A model generated the notes under the pieces. The model was not told the DNA's origin. It saw only the letters and a program-made list of their open reading frames with translations, and searched no databases. From positions 1 to 64,000 of the forward strand of contig NZ_NXLY01000001.1 of assembly GCF_005406225.1 (NCBI RefSeq): a stretch of DNA of 64,000 nucleotides, given 5' to 3'. The DNA is from Campylobacter taeniopygiae (lineage in GTDB: Bacteria; Campylobacterota; Campylobacteria; Campylobacterales; Campylobacteraceae). Positions 10,559-19,800 of this stretch are shown here, piece after piece. How positions within the stretch are numbered: the first letter of the stretch is position 1; each line of letters opens with the position of its first letter. Both the position numbers and the translations under genes were made by a program.

Positions 10559-10564
10559 ACTATA
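10559..10564 (-). promoter_or_regulatory. -10 box of the por promoter
   Basis: On the minus strand TATAGT lies about 37 bases before the por start codon, in the T-rich context typical of Campylobacter sigma-70 promoters, which lack a strong -35 box. It is the only good -10 in the 77-base gap to gph. It may also drive cts, which follows por by only 8 bases. Confidence 0.5.
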
Positions 10565-10599
10565 CTACGAATTCTCTTAAAAGGTGTTTAACAAAAACT

Positions 10600-11247
10600 T
10601 CAAATTTGTTTAATATTTAGTATATGGCAAATTGCTTCGTACGCATTTGGAAAAATTTGAGAATATCTCTTTAATTCATTCTCATCGCCATAACCACAAC
10701 TTAAAGCGATAGGAGTGATATTAGCCGCTAAAGATGCTTGTACATCCAAAATAGTATCGCCAATCATATAAGCATTTTCTTGAGTTTTGTTTAATTTGTC
10801 CAATGCTAAAAGTATAGGTTCTGCATCTGGCTTTGGATTTTTAACATCATCAAGAGTAATTAAAGTTTTAAAAAATTTTTTAATTCCTAAAGATTCAAGC
10901 AAAATAGGAGTAAAAGTTCCACCCTTAGTTGTCACTATACCCAAATCAGCAAAATCATAAGCAAGATGTAAAGCTTGATCAGCTTTTGGAAGTAAAGTTG
11001 TTTGTTCTAAATAAATTTTAGAATAACATTCACGATAAATTTTAGCAAATTCATCGATCAAATTAAAACAATGAGGATAGAGCATCGCAAACATATTTTT
11101 TAACGGATGGCCTATAAGATCTTTAATTTTTTCATCTTCTTTTACATCCAAATTAAGAAATCTTAAGGCATCCTTGAATGAATTTAAGATGGCATTTGTA
11201 GAATCTATCAAAGTGCCATCTAAATCAAATAAAATAGTATATTTCAT
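10600..11247 (-). CDS. gph: HAD-superfamily phosphatase, phosphoglycolate phosphatase-like
   Basis: A 215-residue HAD hydrolase with motif [12 protein letters not shown] (residues 7-17), a helical cap domain, motif II TTKGG near 106, a Lys in NPKPDAEP near 140, and motif [14 protein letters not shown] near 160. This architecture fits the Gph/PpaX type, which clears 2-phosphoglycolate or similar small phosphates; the exact substrate cannot be read from sequence. The start overlaps the cadF stop (ATGA), so the two genes are probably co-translated. It corresponds to Cj1477c. Confidence 0.85.
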   Translation of the reverse strand: MKYTILFDLDGTLIDSTNAILNSFKDALRFLNLDVKEDEKIKDLIGHPLKNMFAMLYPHCFNLIDEFAKIYRECYSKIYLEQTTLLPKADQALHLAYDFADLGIVTTKGGTFTPILLESLGIKKFFKTLITLDDVKNPKPDAEPILLALDKLNKTQENAYMIGDTILDVQASLAANITPIALSCGYGDENELKRYSQIFPNAYEAICHILNIKQI

Positions 11248-12200
11248 TGTTTTTGCTTGAGTATAAATTTAGCCTCTACTCTTCTATTATCAGCTCTTCC
11301 TTCTTTAGTTGCATTACTAGATCTTGGGTGCTCTTCACCATATCCTATGGTCTTAATACGATTTTTATCAACTCCATATTTTTCAAGCTCTTTAGCAACA
11401 CTTTGCGCACGTTTTTGTGAAAGTTTTTTATTGTAAGCTTTTGAACCTATATTATCAGTATGTCCTTCGAGTATAGTATTATAATTTTTATTTTCATCTA
11501 GGATTTTAGCAATTTTCTTAATTTTTTGGCTAAAAACTGGATTGATATTAGTTTTATTAAACCCAAAATGTCCCTCTAAGGAAATTACTTTTTGTTTGCC
11601 ACTTTCATCAAGTACATATGTTTCTGCTTGTGTATTTTCTTCAATTTGTCTAGTTTTGGATTCATTTTTTACACTTTGTTTTTTTTCTCCACCAAAACCA
11701 AAACTAATACCTAAGGTTGTAACCCAATTATGATTAGCATCATTAAAATTAATTTGATCCCTTGTTTCAAGTCTTAAAGCTAAAGAATCACTTAAACTAA
11801 ATTTAATTCCTGCTCCATATTGTCCAAATCCGCCGCTTTTATTATCATAGGCAGCATTAGAAAAATTCTCATAACCACCTCCAGCTAGACCATAAAAATA
11901 AAATCTTTTATTTAAATCAAATCCTTTGATCGCATTTAAATAAGTTCTAGATATATCTGTAGTTTCATGAGTATTAGCATATTTTACATTAGAATAATAC
12001 TCAAAACCTAATTCCACTTGATCTAGCCAAAAATTATCAAAATGATAGCCAAGTCGAATTCCAGGGGCATAACGATTTTTCATATCCAAATTACCTTCAA
12101 AATAATTATAATTGAAAGTTGGAGTCACTTCAAATTTAATATTTTGATCGGCACCAAATAAAGTACTTACTAAACCTAAACCCAATAATAACCTTTTCAT
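11244..12200 (-). CDS. cadF: outer-membrane fibronectin-binding protein CadF
   Basis: A 318-residue OmpA-family adhesin: signal peptide to about residue 16 (ending LFGA), an eight-stranded beta-barrel (residues 20-170) and a C-terminal peptidoglycan-binding OmpA domain ([18 protein letters not shown].., [12 protein letters not shown]). In C. jejuni CadF binds host fibronectin through FRLS at residues 134-137; here residues 134-137 read FSLS. The linker between barrel and OmpA domain (about 175-205) differs strongly from the C. jejuni linker I remember and lacks its two cysteines. It has a good SD (AAGGATT) and its own upstream space. Confidence 0.93.
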   Translation of the reverse strand: MKRLLLGLGLVSTLFGADQNIKFEVTPTFNYNYFEGNLDMKNRYAPGIRLGYHFDNFWLDQVELGFEYYSNVKYANTHETTDISRTYLNAIKGFDLNKRFYFYGLAGGGYENFSNAAYDNKSGGFGQYGAGIKFSLSDSLALRLETRDQINFNDANHNWVTTLGISFGFGGEKKQSVKNESKTRQIEENTQAETYVLDESGKQKVISLEGHFGFNKTNINPVFSQKIKKIAKILDENKNYNTILEGHTDNIGSKAYNKKLSQKRAQSVAKELEKYGVDKNRIKTIGYGEEHPRSSNATKEGRADNRRVEAKFILKQKQ

Positions 12201-12291
12201 AAAAAATCCTTCAATTGATAATAAATTTTAAATGTAAAGATTATAACATAAAAATAGAAAAAGAGAGAAATAATTAAAGTATAAAAATAAG

Positions 12292-12311
12292 CAGCGAGAA
12301 AATTCTCGCTG
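12292..12311 (-). terminator. rho-independent terminator after rpsI
   Basis: A perfect 9-bp inverted repeat (CAGCGAGAA / TTCTCGCTG) with a 2-base formal loop, effectively an 8-bp stem with a 4-base loop. It begins 6 bases past the rpsI stop and is followed on the minus strand by a T-rich stretch (CTTATTTTTATAC). It ends the rplM-rpsI unit. Confidence 0.85.
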
Positions 12312-12317
12312 TAAAGA

Positions 12318-12707
12318 TTAACGTTTAGAAAATTGTGGGCTTCTTCTTGCTTTGCGACGACCGTATTTTTTACGTTCTACAGTTCTGCTATCTCTTGTTA
12401 GAAGTCCTTTTGGTTTTAATAAGGCTCTAAAATCTGCATCCATAGCCGCTAAAGCTCTTGCAATACCATGTCTTAAAGCTTCAGCTTGTGCACTATAACC
12501 ACCACCTAGAGTAGTCGCTTTAATATCCATAGAAGTTTCTTGCTTAGTCGCAAGTAAAGGTTGAACCACTTTAAGCTTAATAGCTTCATGTCCGCCAAGC
12601 CAAGTATTTAAATCAACACCATTAACGCTGATTTTACCACTACCTGGTTTTACCCAAACTTTTGCAATAGCGGTTTTTCTTTTACCTGTTGCATATGTTG
12701 TTGCCAT
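12318..12707 (-). CDS. rpsI: 30S ribosomal protein S9
   Basis: A 129-residue S9 protein from the ATG at 12707, giving [19 protein letters not shown] longer in-frame reading to 12761 runs into rplM and lacks a SD; AAGGAAAAT precedes the chosen ATG. Family landmarks are the N-terminal GKRKTAIA and the basic C-terminal tail [13 protein letters not shown] that reaches the P-site tRNA. It is co-transcribed with rplM (1-base gap), the classic L13-S9 pair. Confidence 0.98.
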   Translation of the reverse strand: MATTYATGKRKTAIAKVWVKPGSGKISVNGVDLNTWLGGHEAIKLKVVQPLLATKQETSMDIKATTLGGGYSAQAEALRHGIARALAAMDADFRALLKPKGLLTRDSRTVERKKYGRRKARRSPQFSKR

Positions 12708-12708
12708 A

Positions 12709-13134
12709 TTATTTTCCTTCTTTAGCAATTTGTGCTGTATGTGGATGCTCACTGCCAGCATATATTTTTAGTTTTTTAAGCATTGCTCTACCCAAATTTG
12801 TTTTAGGAAGCATACCTCTAACTGCTAATTTATATAATTTAGCAGGATTTTTTTGAAGTAAATCTCCAAATTTTTCACTTTTTACACTTCCAAAATATCC
12901 AGAATGTCTATGATAAAGCTTATCTTCAGCCTTATTAGCACCTGTAAATATAGCTTTTGATGCATTGATAATGATTACATAATCTCCACAATCAACATTA
13001 GGTGTAAAACAAGGTTTATTTTTACCTCTTAAAATTGTCGCTACTTCGGTTAAAAGACGACCAAATCTTTTTCCTTCTGCGTCTAAAACAATCCATTCTC
13101 GCTTTACTTCGTTTGGCTTTGTTATCTTTGTCAT
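12709..13134 (-). CDS. rplM: 50S ribosomal protein L13
   Basis: A 141-residue L13 from the ATG at 13134 ([14 protein letters not shown]), preceded by AAAGG at normal spacing. The reading can be extended 6 codons to 13152, but the Campylobacter form I remember starts at MTKITK. Landmarks are [17 protein letters not shown] and the signature [27 protein letters not shown]. It is the first gene of the L13-S9 unit, and its promoter must lie in the 13135-13395 gap. Confidence 0.97.
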   Translation of the reverse strand: MTKITKPNEVKREWIVLDAEGKRFGRLLTEVATILRGKNKPCFTPNVDCGDYVIIINASKAIFTGANKAEDKLYHRHSGYFGSVKSEKFGDLLQKNPAKLYKLAVRGMLPKTNLGRAMLKKLKIYAGSEHPHTAQIAKEGK

Positions 13135-13344
13135 ATTTTTTACCTTTGCCAAAAATTTAAAATGTGATTGTATAAAAAATAATCTTAATATTTACTTAAT
13201 TTAAGTTTAAATAAAGAAATAATAAAATTATGCTAAATGTTTATTTTTTATACAATTTAAACCTTATATAAAAAAATAATTTTAATAAACCCGCAATATT
13301 ATTGCAAAATAAGATATAAATTTAATTCACCTCAATAAAAAACT

Positions 13345-13368
13345 AGGAAATTAATTCTTTAATTTCCT
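13345..13368 (-). terminator. rho-independent terminator ending the accessory island
   Basis: AGGAAATTA and TAATTTCCT form a perfect 9-bp stem around a 6-base loop. On the minus strand it is followed by AGTTTTTTATTG, a T tract. It sits about 28 bases after the stop of the last island gene and insulates it from rplM. The rest of the 13135-13395 gap holds only AT-rich sequence. Confidence 0.75.
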
Positions 13369-13395
13369 ATTAAATATCTTATAAATCAATATTGT

Positions 13396-14034
13396 TTATT
13401 GTTTTGTTTTCGTTTTATACCACTTTGATGGATTATACTTTAAAGGACATTCTAAAAACGCATTTTTACATTCTTTTAAATTTGCAAGCTCCCAATTATC
13501 CAAACATTGATCAAAACAAATAGCTTTTCGAAAAGTTTCTTCCATAGAAATTACTTTGCTTACATTCCAAGTACTTATATCATGATTAAAATAAATTGCC
13601 TCTTTAAAACAAGAATTAAAATTTGTTACCTTACTTACATCCCAGGTTTCTATCCCGCTGTAATCTTTACGATAAGAACGCTCAAAAACTTTAGATAAGT
13701 CTTTTAGTTTGCTTACATCCAAAAGCCCTAAATTAATCTCATCAATCTTGACAAGCATTTTAAGTAAATTTTTATCATCTATTTTGACCTTTTGATTATT
13801 TTTAATCTTTTCTGCAATATCGATGAATTTTAAAAGTAAAATAAAATAATCTTTTTTACTCTCATACATTTCTACAAGATCTACGTATTGAACTAAATAC
13901 TGAGTAAAATCCAAATTCACAAAGCGTTTATCATAATCATTATCTGGGCTTTTTATATTTTTGTGTCTGCCTAAAAATATCATATATTCTAGCAAAGTTT
14001 TATTTAAATAAAGATCGCTCGTATAGTGATCCAA
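13396..14034 (-). CDS. BspA-like (DUF285) repeat protein, probably the 3' half of a split gene
   Basis: 212 codons from a TTG at 14034. The C-terminal half has two to three DUF285/BspA-like repeats (IETWDVSKVTNFNSCF, ISTWNVSKVISMEETF, LDNWELANLKECKNAF), ending CPLKYNPSKW. These leucine-rich-like repeats are usually protein-binding; function is unknown. There is no signal peptide or SD. The frame stays open upstream of the TTG back to the A7 run at 14074-14080 inside the ankyrin-like gene, so one extra A would fuse the two into a protein of about 400 residues. It is probably not an independent gene. Confidence 0.6.
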   Translation of the reverse strand: MDHYTSDLYLNKTLLEYMIFLGRHKNIKSPDNDYDKRFVNLDFTQYLVQYVDLVEMYESKKDYFILLLKFIDIAEKIKNNQKVKIDDKNLLKMLVKIDEINLGLLDVSKLKDLSKVFERSYRKDYSGIETWDVSKVTNFNSCFKEAIYFNHDISTWNVSKVISMEETFRKAICFDQCLDNWELANLKECKNAFLECPLKYNPSKWYKTKTKQ

Positions 14035-14048
14035 TCTTATTAACTCAA

Positions 14049-14606
14049 CTAATGCAAATATCGAAGGTATAGGTTTTTTTCATACATGGAATTTTCTACA
14101 GTTAAAAAGGTTTCTTCAAATTTAAAATAATTTTTCGTTAAAATATTTTTTGCAATATCCACATGAGCAAAAAATAAATGCTTAAAATCTGCACCATTTT
14201 GTATATACAATTTCAGTATATCACATCTTTCTTCTTCACGTTTTTCCAATATATCAAAATCTATTTCTTTACCCATAAAATAAAAATCAAAACGCATAGA
14301 TTCTGCCCAATATATACCCAAAAATCGTGCGCTTTTGACAAGTTCTTTGTAATTCGCTCCATAACTTATTAAAAGCTTCCCAATATCTGCACGACCATTT
14401 GATAATGCCCATTTAAGACAATCTTCAACTTCTTTAGATTCTAAGAGAAAATTTGTATTTTCAGCAAGTTTAACGATATTTTCTATAATTTCAAAAGGTA
14501 CAATACAAATACATTCACAACTACAACGTATATAAAGATCATGAATACTATGGTACGATAAATGCATTATCTCATTATATATTTTAGCAAGCTCCATATC
14601 GTTCAT
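14049..14606 (-). CDS. ankyrin-like protein, probably the 5' half of a split gene
   Basis: 185 codons. An ankyrin-type helix pair is visible near residues 65-90 (CLKWALSNGRADIGKLLISYGANYKEL) and another near 130-145 (LKLYIQNGADFKHLF). The last residues, after MYEK, are read out of the frame used by the next gene; an A7 run (T7 at 14074-14080) lies exactly at the switch. The start codon has no clear SD and sits in the same frame as the preceding gene, 16 codons after its TGA. No enzymatic motif is seen. Probably a cytosolic protein-interaction module. Confidence 0.6.
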   Translation of the reverse strand: MNDMELAKIYNEIMHLSYHSIHDLYIRCSCECICIVPFEIIENIVKLAENTNFLLESKEVEDCLKWALSNGRADIGKLLISYGANYKELVKSARFLGIYWAESMRFDFYFMGKEIDFDILEKREEERCDILKLYIQNGADFKHLFFAHVDIAKNILTKNYFKFEETFLTVENSMYEKNLYLRYLH

Positions 14607-14654
14607 TTTTTTCTGTGCGTTTGTATTTTGAAAAACTTTTAATGCTTTGCATAA

Positions 14655-15248
14655 TCATAATCTTTCTTTTTGCGTACTAAAAGATTTAAAATATTCCTTA
14701 TGATCTTTATCTCTATTATCTTCTATAAGATTTAAAATCGCTAATATTCCGGTATCTGCATTGATCGCTTCATTGAATTCTTTCAACCAAATCGGAGGAT
14801 TTTTTTCCAAAGGACATCCTTTGAAAATATTTTTATTTTTTCTTAAGATTTCGGTTGAGATTTTCCAAGCATCAAGATTTTGGTTAAATTCCTTACAGTT
14901 ACAAAACATATTATCCATATCTCTAACCTTACCCATATTCCATGAGCTTATATCGCAATTAAAATTATTACATCCAGAAAACATTCTATCAAAATCTTGA
15001 CCTTTTCCTACATCCCATTTGCTTAAATCAACATTCATATTTTCACAATGATAAAAACAATCAGAGAAATTTTTAATATGCGAAACATCCCAAGATTCTA
15101 TCCCGTCAAATCTTTCTCTGTACATAAAAGCACTTTCAAGTGAGTTAAGATATATTAAATTAATACAATCTAGGGCTACTTTAGCGATAAGATAATCTTC
15201 TTTATCTTGCGCATATTCTACTAAAAATATAAGTTCTATATTATTCAT
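14655..15248 (-). CDS. BspA-like (DUF285) repeat protein, second copy, probably 3' half of a split gene
   Basis: 197 codons from the first ATG. Three DUF285 repeats are visible (IESWDVSHIKNFSDCF, LSKWDVGKGQDFDRMF, ISSWNMGKVRDMDNMF), then CPLEKNPPIWL, the same terminal motif as the protein at 13396-14034, so the two are paralogues. There is no SD before the ATG. The frame is open for about 50 more codons upstream (..ARLKELLKSIL..VLFGKKPAI..) to the A5 run at 15399-15403, where it meets the end of the reading frame at 15382-15621. Loss of one A would join them. Function unknown. Confidence 0.6.
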   Translation of the reverse strand: MNNIELIFLVEYAQDKEDYLIAKVALDCINLIYLNSLESAFMYRERFDGIESWDVSHIKNFSDCFYHCENMNVDLSKWDVGKGQDFDRMFSGCNNFNCDISSWNMGKVRDMDNMFCNCKEFNQNLDAWKISTEILRKNKNIFKGCPLEKNPPIWLKEFNEAINADTGILAILNLIEDNRDKDHKEYFKSFSTQKERL

Positions 15249-15381
15249 TGGACAATAAAGTTGATTTTGTATAGCTGGTTTTTTACCAAAAAGTACTTTG
15301 GAAAAATTGGAACTTTTAAGCGCCTCTTCTGCATTTTTACCATTTAGTATAGACTTTAATAACTCTTTTAACCTTGCAATA

Positions 15382-15621
15382 CTACAAGTATTTACAGCTT
15401 TTTGCAGCAGCTATATCTGACTCGAGAGTTTCCCTTATTCTAATCAATGCAATTCGATAAAAAGATTTTGGAGCCTTATATTTATCATCAAAAAATTCTT
15501 TATAAAATAAATTTAAAAACTTTTCACAAGCTTGTATAGCATCTTTAGTGATTGCAATATTTGGATTTTCATTTATCAAACGCACCGCTTCAAGTGCTCT
15601 AGCATTTTTTATAGCCTCCAA
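15382..15621 (-). CDS. short hypothetical protein, probable 5' part of the downstream DUF285 gene
   Basis: 79 codons from a TTG at 15621 (EAIKNARALEAVRLINEN), entirely helical in appearance and without a known domain. An ATG with a good SD (GGAGG, 9 bases ahead) lies just inside but in another frame that stops after 9 codons. This argues that the true start has been lost or that the gene is decaying. The C-terminus (SDIAAAKS..) reaches an A5 run at which a one-base change would continue into the DUF285 protein. It follows the next upstream gene by 14 bases. Confidence 0.4.
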   Translation of the reverse strand: MEAIKNARALEAVRLINENPNIAITKDAIQACEKFLNLFYKEFFDDKYKAPKSFYRIALIRIRETLESDIAAAKSCKYL

Positions 15622-15635
15622 AAGCCTTTTATCGC

Positions 15636-15965
15636 TTATTTTGCTAAATTTTCCAAAGCTTTATCTAAATCTTTAGCCCCTAAAAGCGATCGAAGAATTT
15701 TGCAAATCTCACTTAAATCTTCAAAGCAAAGTACATTTGCAATAAACCACTCATCAAATTCTTCCTCAGTAGCATCATGATAAGATATTCCTGTTTCTTC
15801 TTCAAAAGCTACTTCGTATTCTTCTGGATCGATATGATCATACGCATCACTTAAAAAACCCTCTAAATGAGAATTAATAGCCTGTAAAACTTCTTTGCTA
15901 GGTTTTGTTTTTAAGAATTCTTTAAAATTCTCAAGATTGTCTAAAATTTCAACATCAAATTCCAT
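15636..15965 (-). CDS. small acidic hypothetical protein
   Basis: 109 residues, strongly acidic (for example YDHIDPEEYEVAFEEETG), with no signal peptide, membrane helix or motif I recognise. The start is secure: AAAGGAGATATT precedes the ATG. It lies 15 bases after an ankyrin-repeat gene on the same strand. Small acidic proteins next to larger effectors are sometimes immunity or anti-toxin proteins, but nothing in the sequence proves this. Confidence 0.7.
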   Translation of the reverse strand: MEFDVEILDNLENFKEFLKTKPSKEVLQAINSHLEGFLSDAYDHIDPEEYEVAFEEETGISYHDATEEEFDEWFIANVLCFEDLSEICKILRSLLGAKDLDKALENLAK

Positions 15966-15980
15966 AATATCTCCTTTTTA

Positions 15981-16850
15981 TTATTTTTTTATCTTTCTTC
16001 TTTCTTCATACATTTTAATTTGTTCTGGTCTCTCTAAACTCGTATCAATATTGTATTCTTTAACCAATTGTTCCCAAGTCTTAGCACCTGCTTTTTTTAA
16101 GATTGTTTTATTTTTATTTATCCCAAAAGAAATAGCTCTATCTAATGGAGTATCAGGTTCAAAATAATTGATTTTATCATCTTTAGTTTTATTGATAGTG
16201 CAATTAGCAGCATTGACATCAGCTCCATATTTGATCAAAATTTCCAAACAAGTTCCAACAGGTTTTTTCTTAGATCTTGCAGCTATATGTAAAAGGGTTT
16301 TTCCTGCATCGATATAACTGTGTTCATGTTCTGTTTCAATCCTTCTCATATTTACATCAGCACCAAATTGTAAAGCCACTTCTAAAGAATTTACAGACTC
16401 AGGATCGCCAAGCAATATCCAAGAATGCAAAGGGGTGGCACCTTCTTCATCATAAACTTCAAATTTACATCCTTTTTTAAAAAAATAATCAATCATTTTT
16501 TTATTTTTTCCACCCACTCCAATATAATCAGTAAGGGCATTATTTCCTAAACACTCATCATCAGCTTTAAGTCCTAAACTCTCAAAATACTCCATCATTT
16601 CAAAACTTTGACTCTTATCATAAGCAATCCCTGCCCAAGCTAAAGTAGAACTAGGGCTAAAAAAAGGTATAGGATGATCACACCAATATGTCTTACAACA
16701 TTTCTCTAAAAATACTTCAGGCACGGGATAATCTTTTAAAAACTCTTTCACCTCTTTAAGTTTATTATCTTTAATAAGATCAAAAAACTCCCAACCTATC
16801 TCCGTTGCCGTTTTTTCATCCATAGCTTGAATTTCTTCTAAAGTTTTCAT
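15981..16850 (-). CDS. ankyrin-repeat protein
   Basis: A 289-residue cytosolic protein. Ankyrin repeats are clear in the second half: GATPLHSWILLGDPESVNSLEVALQFGADVN (about 138-168), KTLLHIAARSKKKP..LEILIKYGADVNAAN (about 184-218) and TPLDRAISFGINKNKTILKKAGA (about 234-256). The N-terminal third is helical and unassigned (TATEIGWEFFDLIKDNK). A SD (AAAGGAAAA) precedes the ATG. Ankyrin repeats bind proteins, so a partner is likely to be one of the neighbouring island proteins; no catalytic residues are seen. Confidence 0.8.
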   Translation of the reverse strand: MKTLEEIQAMDEKTATEIGWEFFDLIKDNKLKEVKEFLKDYPVPEVFLEKCCKTYWCDHPIPFFSPSSTLAWAGIAYDKSQSFEMMEYFESLGLKADDECLGNNALTDYIGVGGKNKKMIDYFFKKGCKFEVYDEEGATPLHSWILLGDPESVNSLEVALQFGADVNMRRIETEHEHSYIDAGKTLLHIAARSKKKPVGTCLEILIKYGADVNAANCTINKTKDDKINYFEPDTPLDRAISFGINKNKTILKKAGAKTWEQLVKEYNIDTSLERPEQIKMYEERRKIKK

Positions 16851-16887
16851 TTGTTTTTCCTTTTTTGCATTTTTAAAATGTTACTTT

Positions 16888-19800
16888 CTATTTCTTAAAA
16901 AAAGATGTAACTTTATCCAAAAATGATAATTGCTTGTTTTCTTGTAATGTAAATACATTATCAATCCAAACAACATCGCAATCTTGATGTGCGCTACTAA
17001 AAGACACTTCAAATTCTTTATAATTTTCATCATAAAAAAAATGTTTAAAAGCATTATTTTGCTCTATAAATTCGAAAATCTTTTTATTTCTTATTTCATG
17101 ATCTTGATAACTAAGCTCCAAATCTTCCAATTCCTCCACTTCTTCTAAGCCCGCAAATTTTACAAATTCGCCTTCGTTGTCGAGGCTAGAATAAGATTGA
17201 GATTTGAATTTAGATTCGCTAGTTTTACGAAATTTGATAACCATATTCAAACTACCCGCTATATATTCATCTTCAAGGAAAGTTCTAAATACTTTCTCAA
17301 AACGAAAGCTAATATAACCTCTTTTTGATTCATCATGAATACTTATATCTATCTCAAATTCTGTATATTCCTTATCTTCTTCTTTTAAAAATTGCATAGG
17401 GGTTAAATAAATTTTCTTAAATTCTTCATAAAATTTTAAAGCATTTAATCCATCAAAAGGTTTTAAATTATCATACAAATTTTTAGCCAATTTTGCACTT
17501 TCTAAAGAAATAAAATTTTCAGATTCAAATTCATTTTTATTAATCTTTAATTTTTCTATTTGAAGCTCTTCTTGTATATAAGACGTTTTTAAACCGCAAA
17601 ATGTATAAGGACTAGAATAAGATTTAAATTCCTGTGTGCAAAATGGAAAATATTTTCTTATGACTTTATCGATATATTTAAAATCATATTCTAAGCTAGA
17701 ATTAGTATATATCTTTTTATCTTTGCAAAACATAATATAAAGCACATCATCCTTTTCATGAACAAAAAGACTACTGCAAAAATTTGTATAAAAATCAATA
17801 TAAGATGGAAATTTTTCATCAAAATAACATTTAAATTCTTCATATTCTTTTTCATCATATTTTTCTTCATATTCTTCTCCATCGTATTCATATTTTTCGC
17901 TTAGCTCTCTAACCATATAACCAACAACGATTTTTTTCAAATCACTTCTTAAATATTTTGAAAAATAATCCTCGCAAAAAGAAAAAATATGACCTATATA
18001 TCTGTCGATTTCTATAAATTCATCTTTATATTTTAGAGTATAACGACCCTGATAAAAACAAGAATTTAAAGCCATTGCCCCATCTATTTCAACATATAAA
18101 TTGGCCATAAATGGAAGGGCATTTTTATTAAATTTTTTCTCTTTTATAAATTTCAATATTCCAATTTCTTCAACACTAGCACCAATCAATAAAGCTGTTT
18201 TTAAATTTTTGTTTTGCTCATTTTCTATAACAAAAACTTGTAGCTCTGTGTCTGTATTTTTGAGACAAAAATTAAAATTTATCTTAAATCTTAATATTCT
18301 AAAAACTTTACTTAGATAATAAAAAATTTCATTACTATCACGGATAAAAACGATATTAAATATTTCTTCTTTCTTTAAAAATTCATCTAAACTTTGATAA
18401 AAATTCGTATTTGCATGAAATTGAGGACTTTTTATTATCTTAACATCTAAAATATTATCAAATTCAGATTCTTGCACCATATTTAAATAATCTAAAATCA
18501 TAATGAGAGCAAATTCTGCTTCATTTTGTGAAAATCCTTCAAATAATTCTACCGCTTGCTCTTCTATTTCTTGCTCATTACAATCTATTTGAGTATGAGC
18601 AAGCAAACGGATCTCCGATTTTGGTTTTCGGTTTTCTTTTTTGCTATTGATAAATCGCATGCTATTGTTATATTTTGTTTCTACTTTGTCATAAATAAAA
18701 ATTTCATTATTTTCATATTCCCAATTCTTAAAATCATAATTTTGTAAAAATTCTTCTTTTTGTGATGAATTTAAGTCTTTTATTTGAGTTAGAATTTCTA
18801 AAATTTGTTCTAACATTACAAAGCGTGGATGGCTTTGTAAAAAATCTTCCAAATCATCTATTTTTCTTAAATCATTTAAACAAATAAGGCCGCCTTTTCT
18901 TGTGGTGCATTTTTGTCCTTTATGAACGTGCAAATATTCATTAAAGAATTTAACATTTAATTTATGCAATAAAGCAAAAAGATCCTTTGCTTCTTTTAAT
19001 TGCTTTAAATGTTTTTCTGTAATAACCACACCACATTTTAATAAAGTTTTAAAAGAATCTTGATTCAATTTAAAGGCAATGCGTTTGTCTTCAACTTCCA
19101 ATGTGTAATATCTTTCATCTTCTTTTGTTTTGAAAACAGGCATAAAAGTAAGGATATTGATCTTTTTAAAAGTATTTTTACTCACACTTTTTCCCATTAC
19201 AAATTCAAAAATTTGATCATGGATTAAATTATACATAGTGTCATCATCTAAAATACTATTCGCCAATGAACTCTCGCCGCACAATCTTTCAAATATATCA
19301 GAAAAGATTTTATTTATAATCTTTTGGTGGAAACTTTCAATATTTTTACTTTCATCTAAATTCAAAATTTCTCTTATATTTTTTTGTTCTTCAAGACTTA
19401 AAGGAATGAATTTAATATCATCGTTTTCATCTTTGGAATCTGGATTTTGATTATCTTCATTGTCTAAATTTATATCTTCATTATCTTTAAGCGGATCTGA
19501 ATCGCTTTCTTCTTGAAAACGTTCGCTTAAAAAAGTTTCTATTGTATCAAAATTAAATTGCTCTCCAAATTGCTTAACTTGTTCCTTAAAAATATCGATT
19601 TTTTGGTTTAGTTCTTCTTCGCTTAAATTTAAATCATATACATCATAGGCTATAAGTTTTCTTCCATTTTTATTATCTGTTATAAAAACTTCTATATATT
19701 CTTCTTTGTCCCAATCTTCATATAAATCTTCAATATCATCAAGCATTAAAATACGATTTTTACCTCGTGTTACCCGACAGCCTTGCAAAGCCAAATTAAC

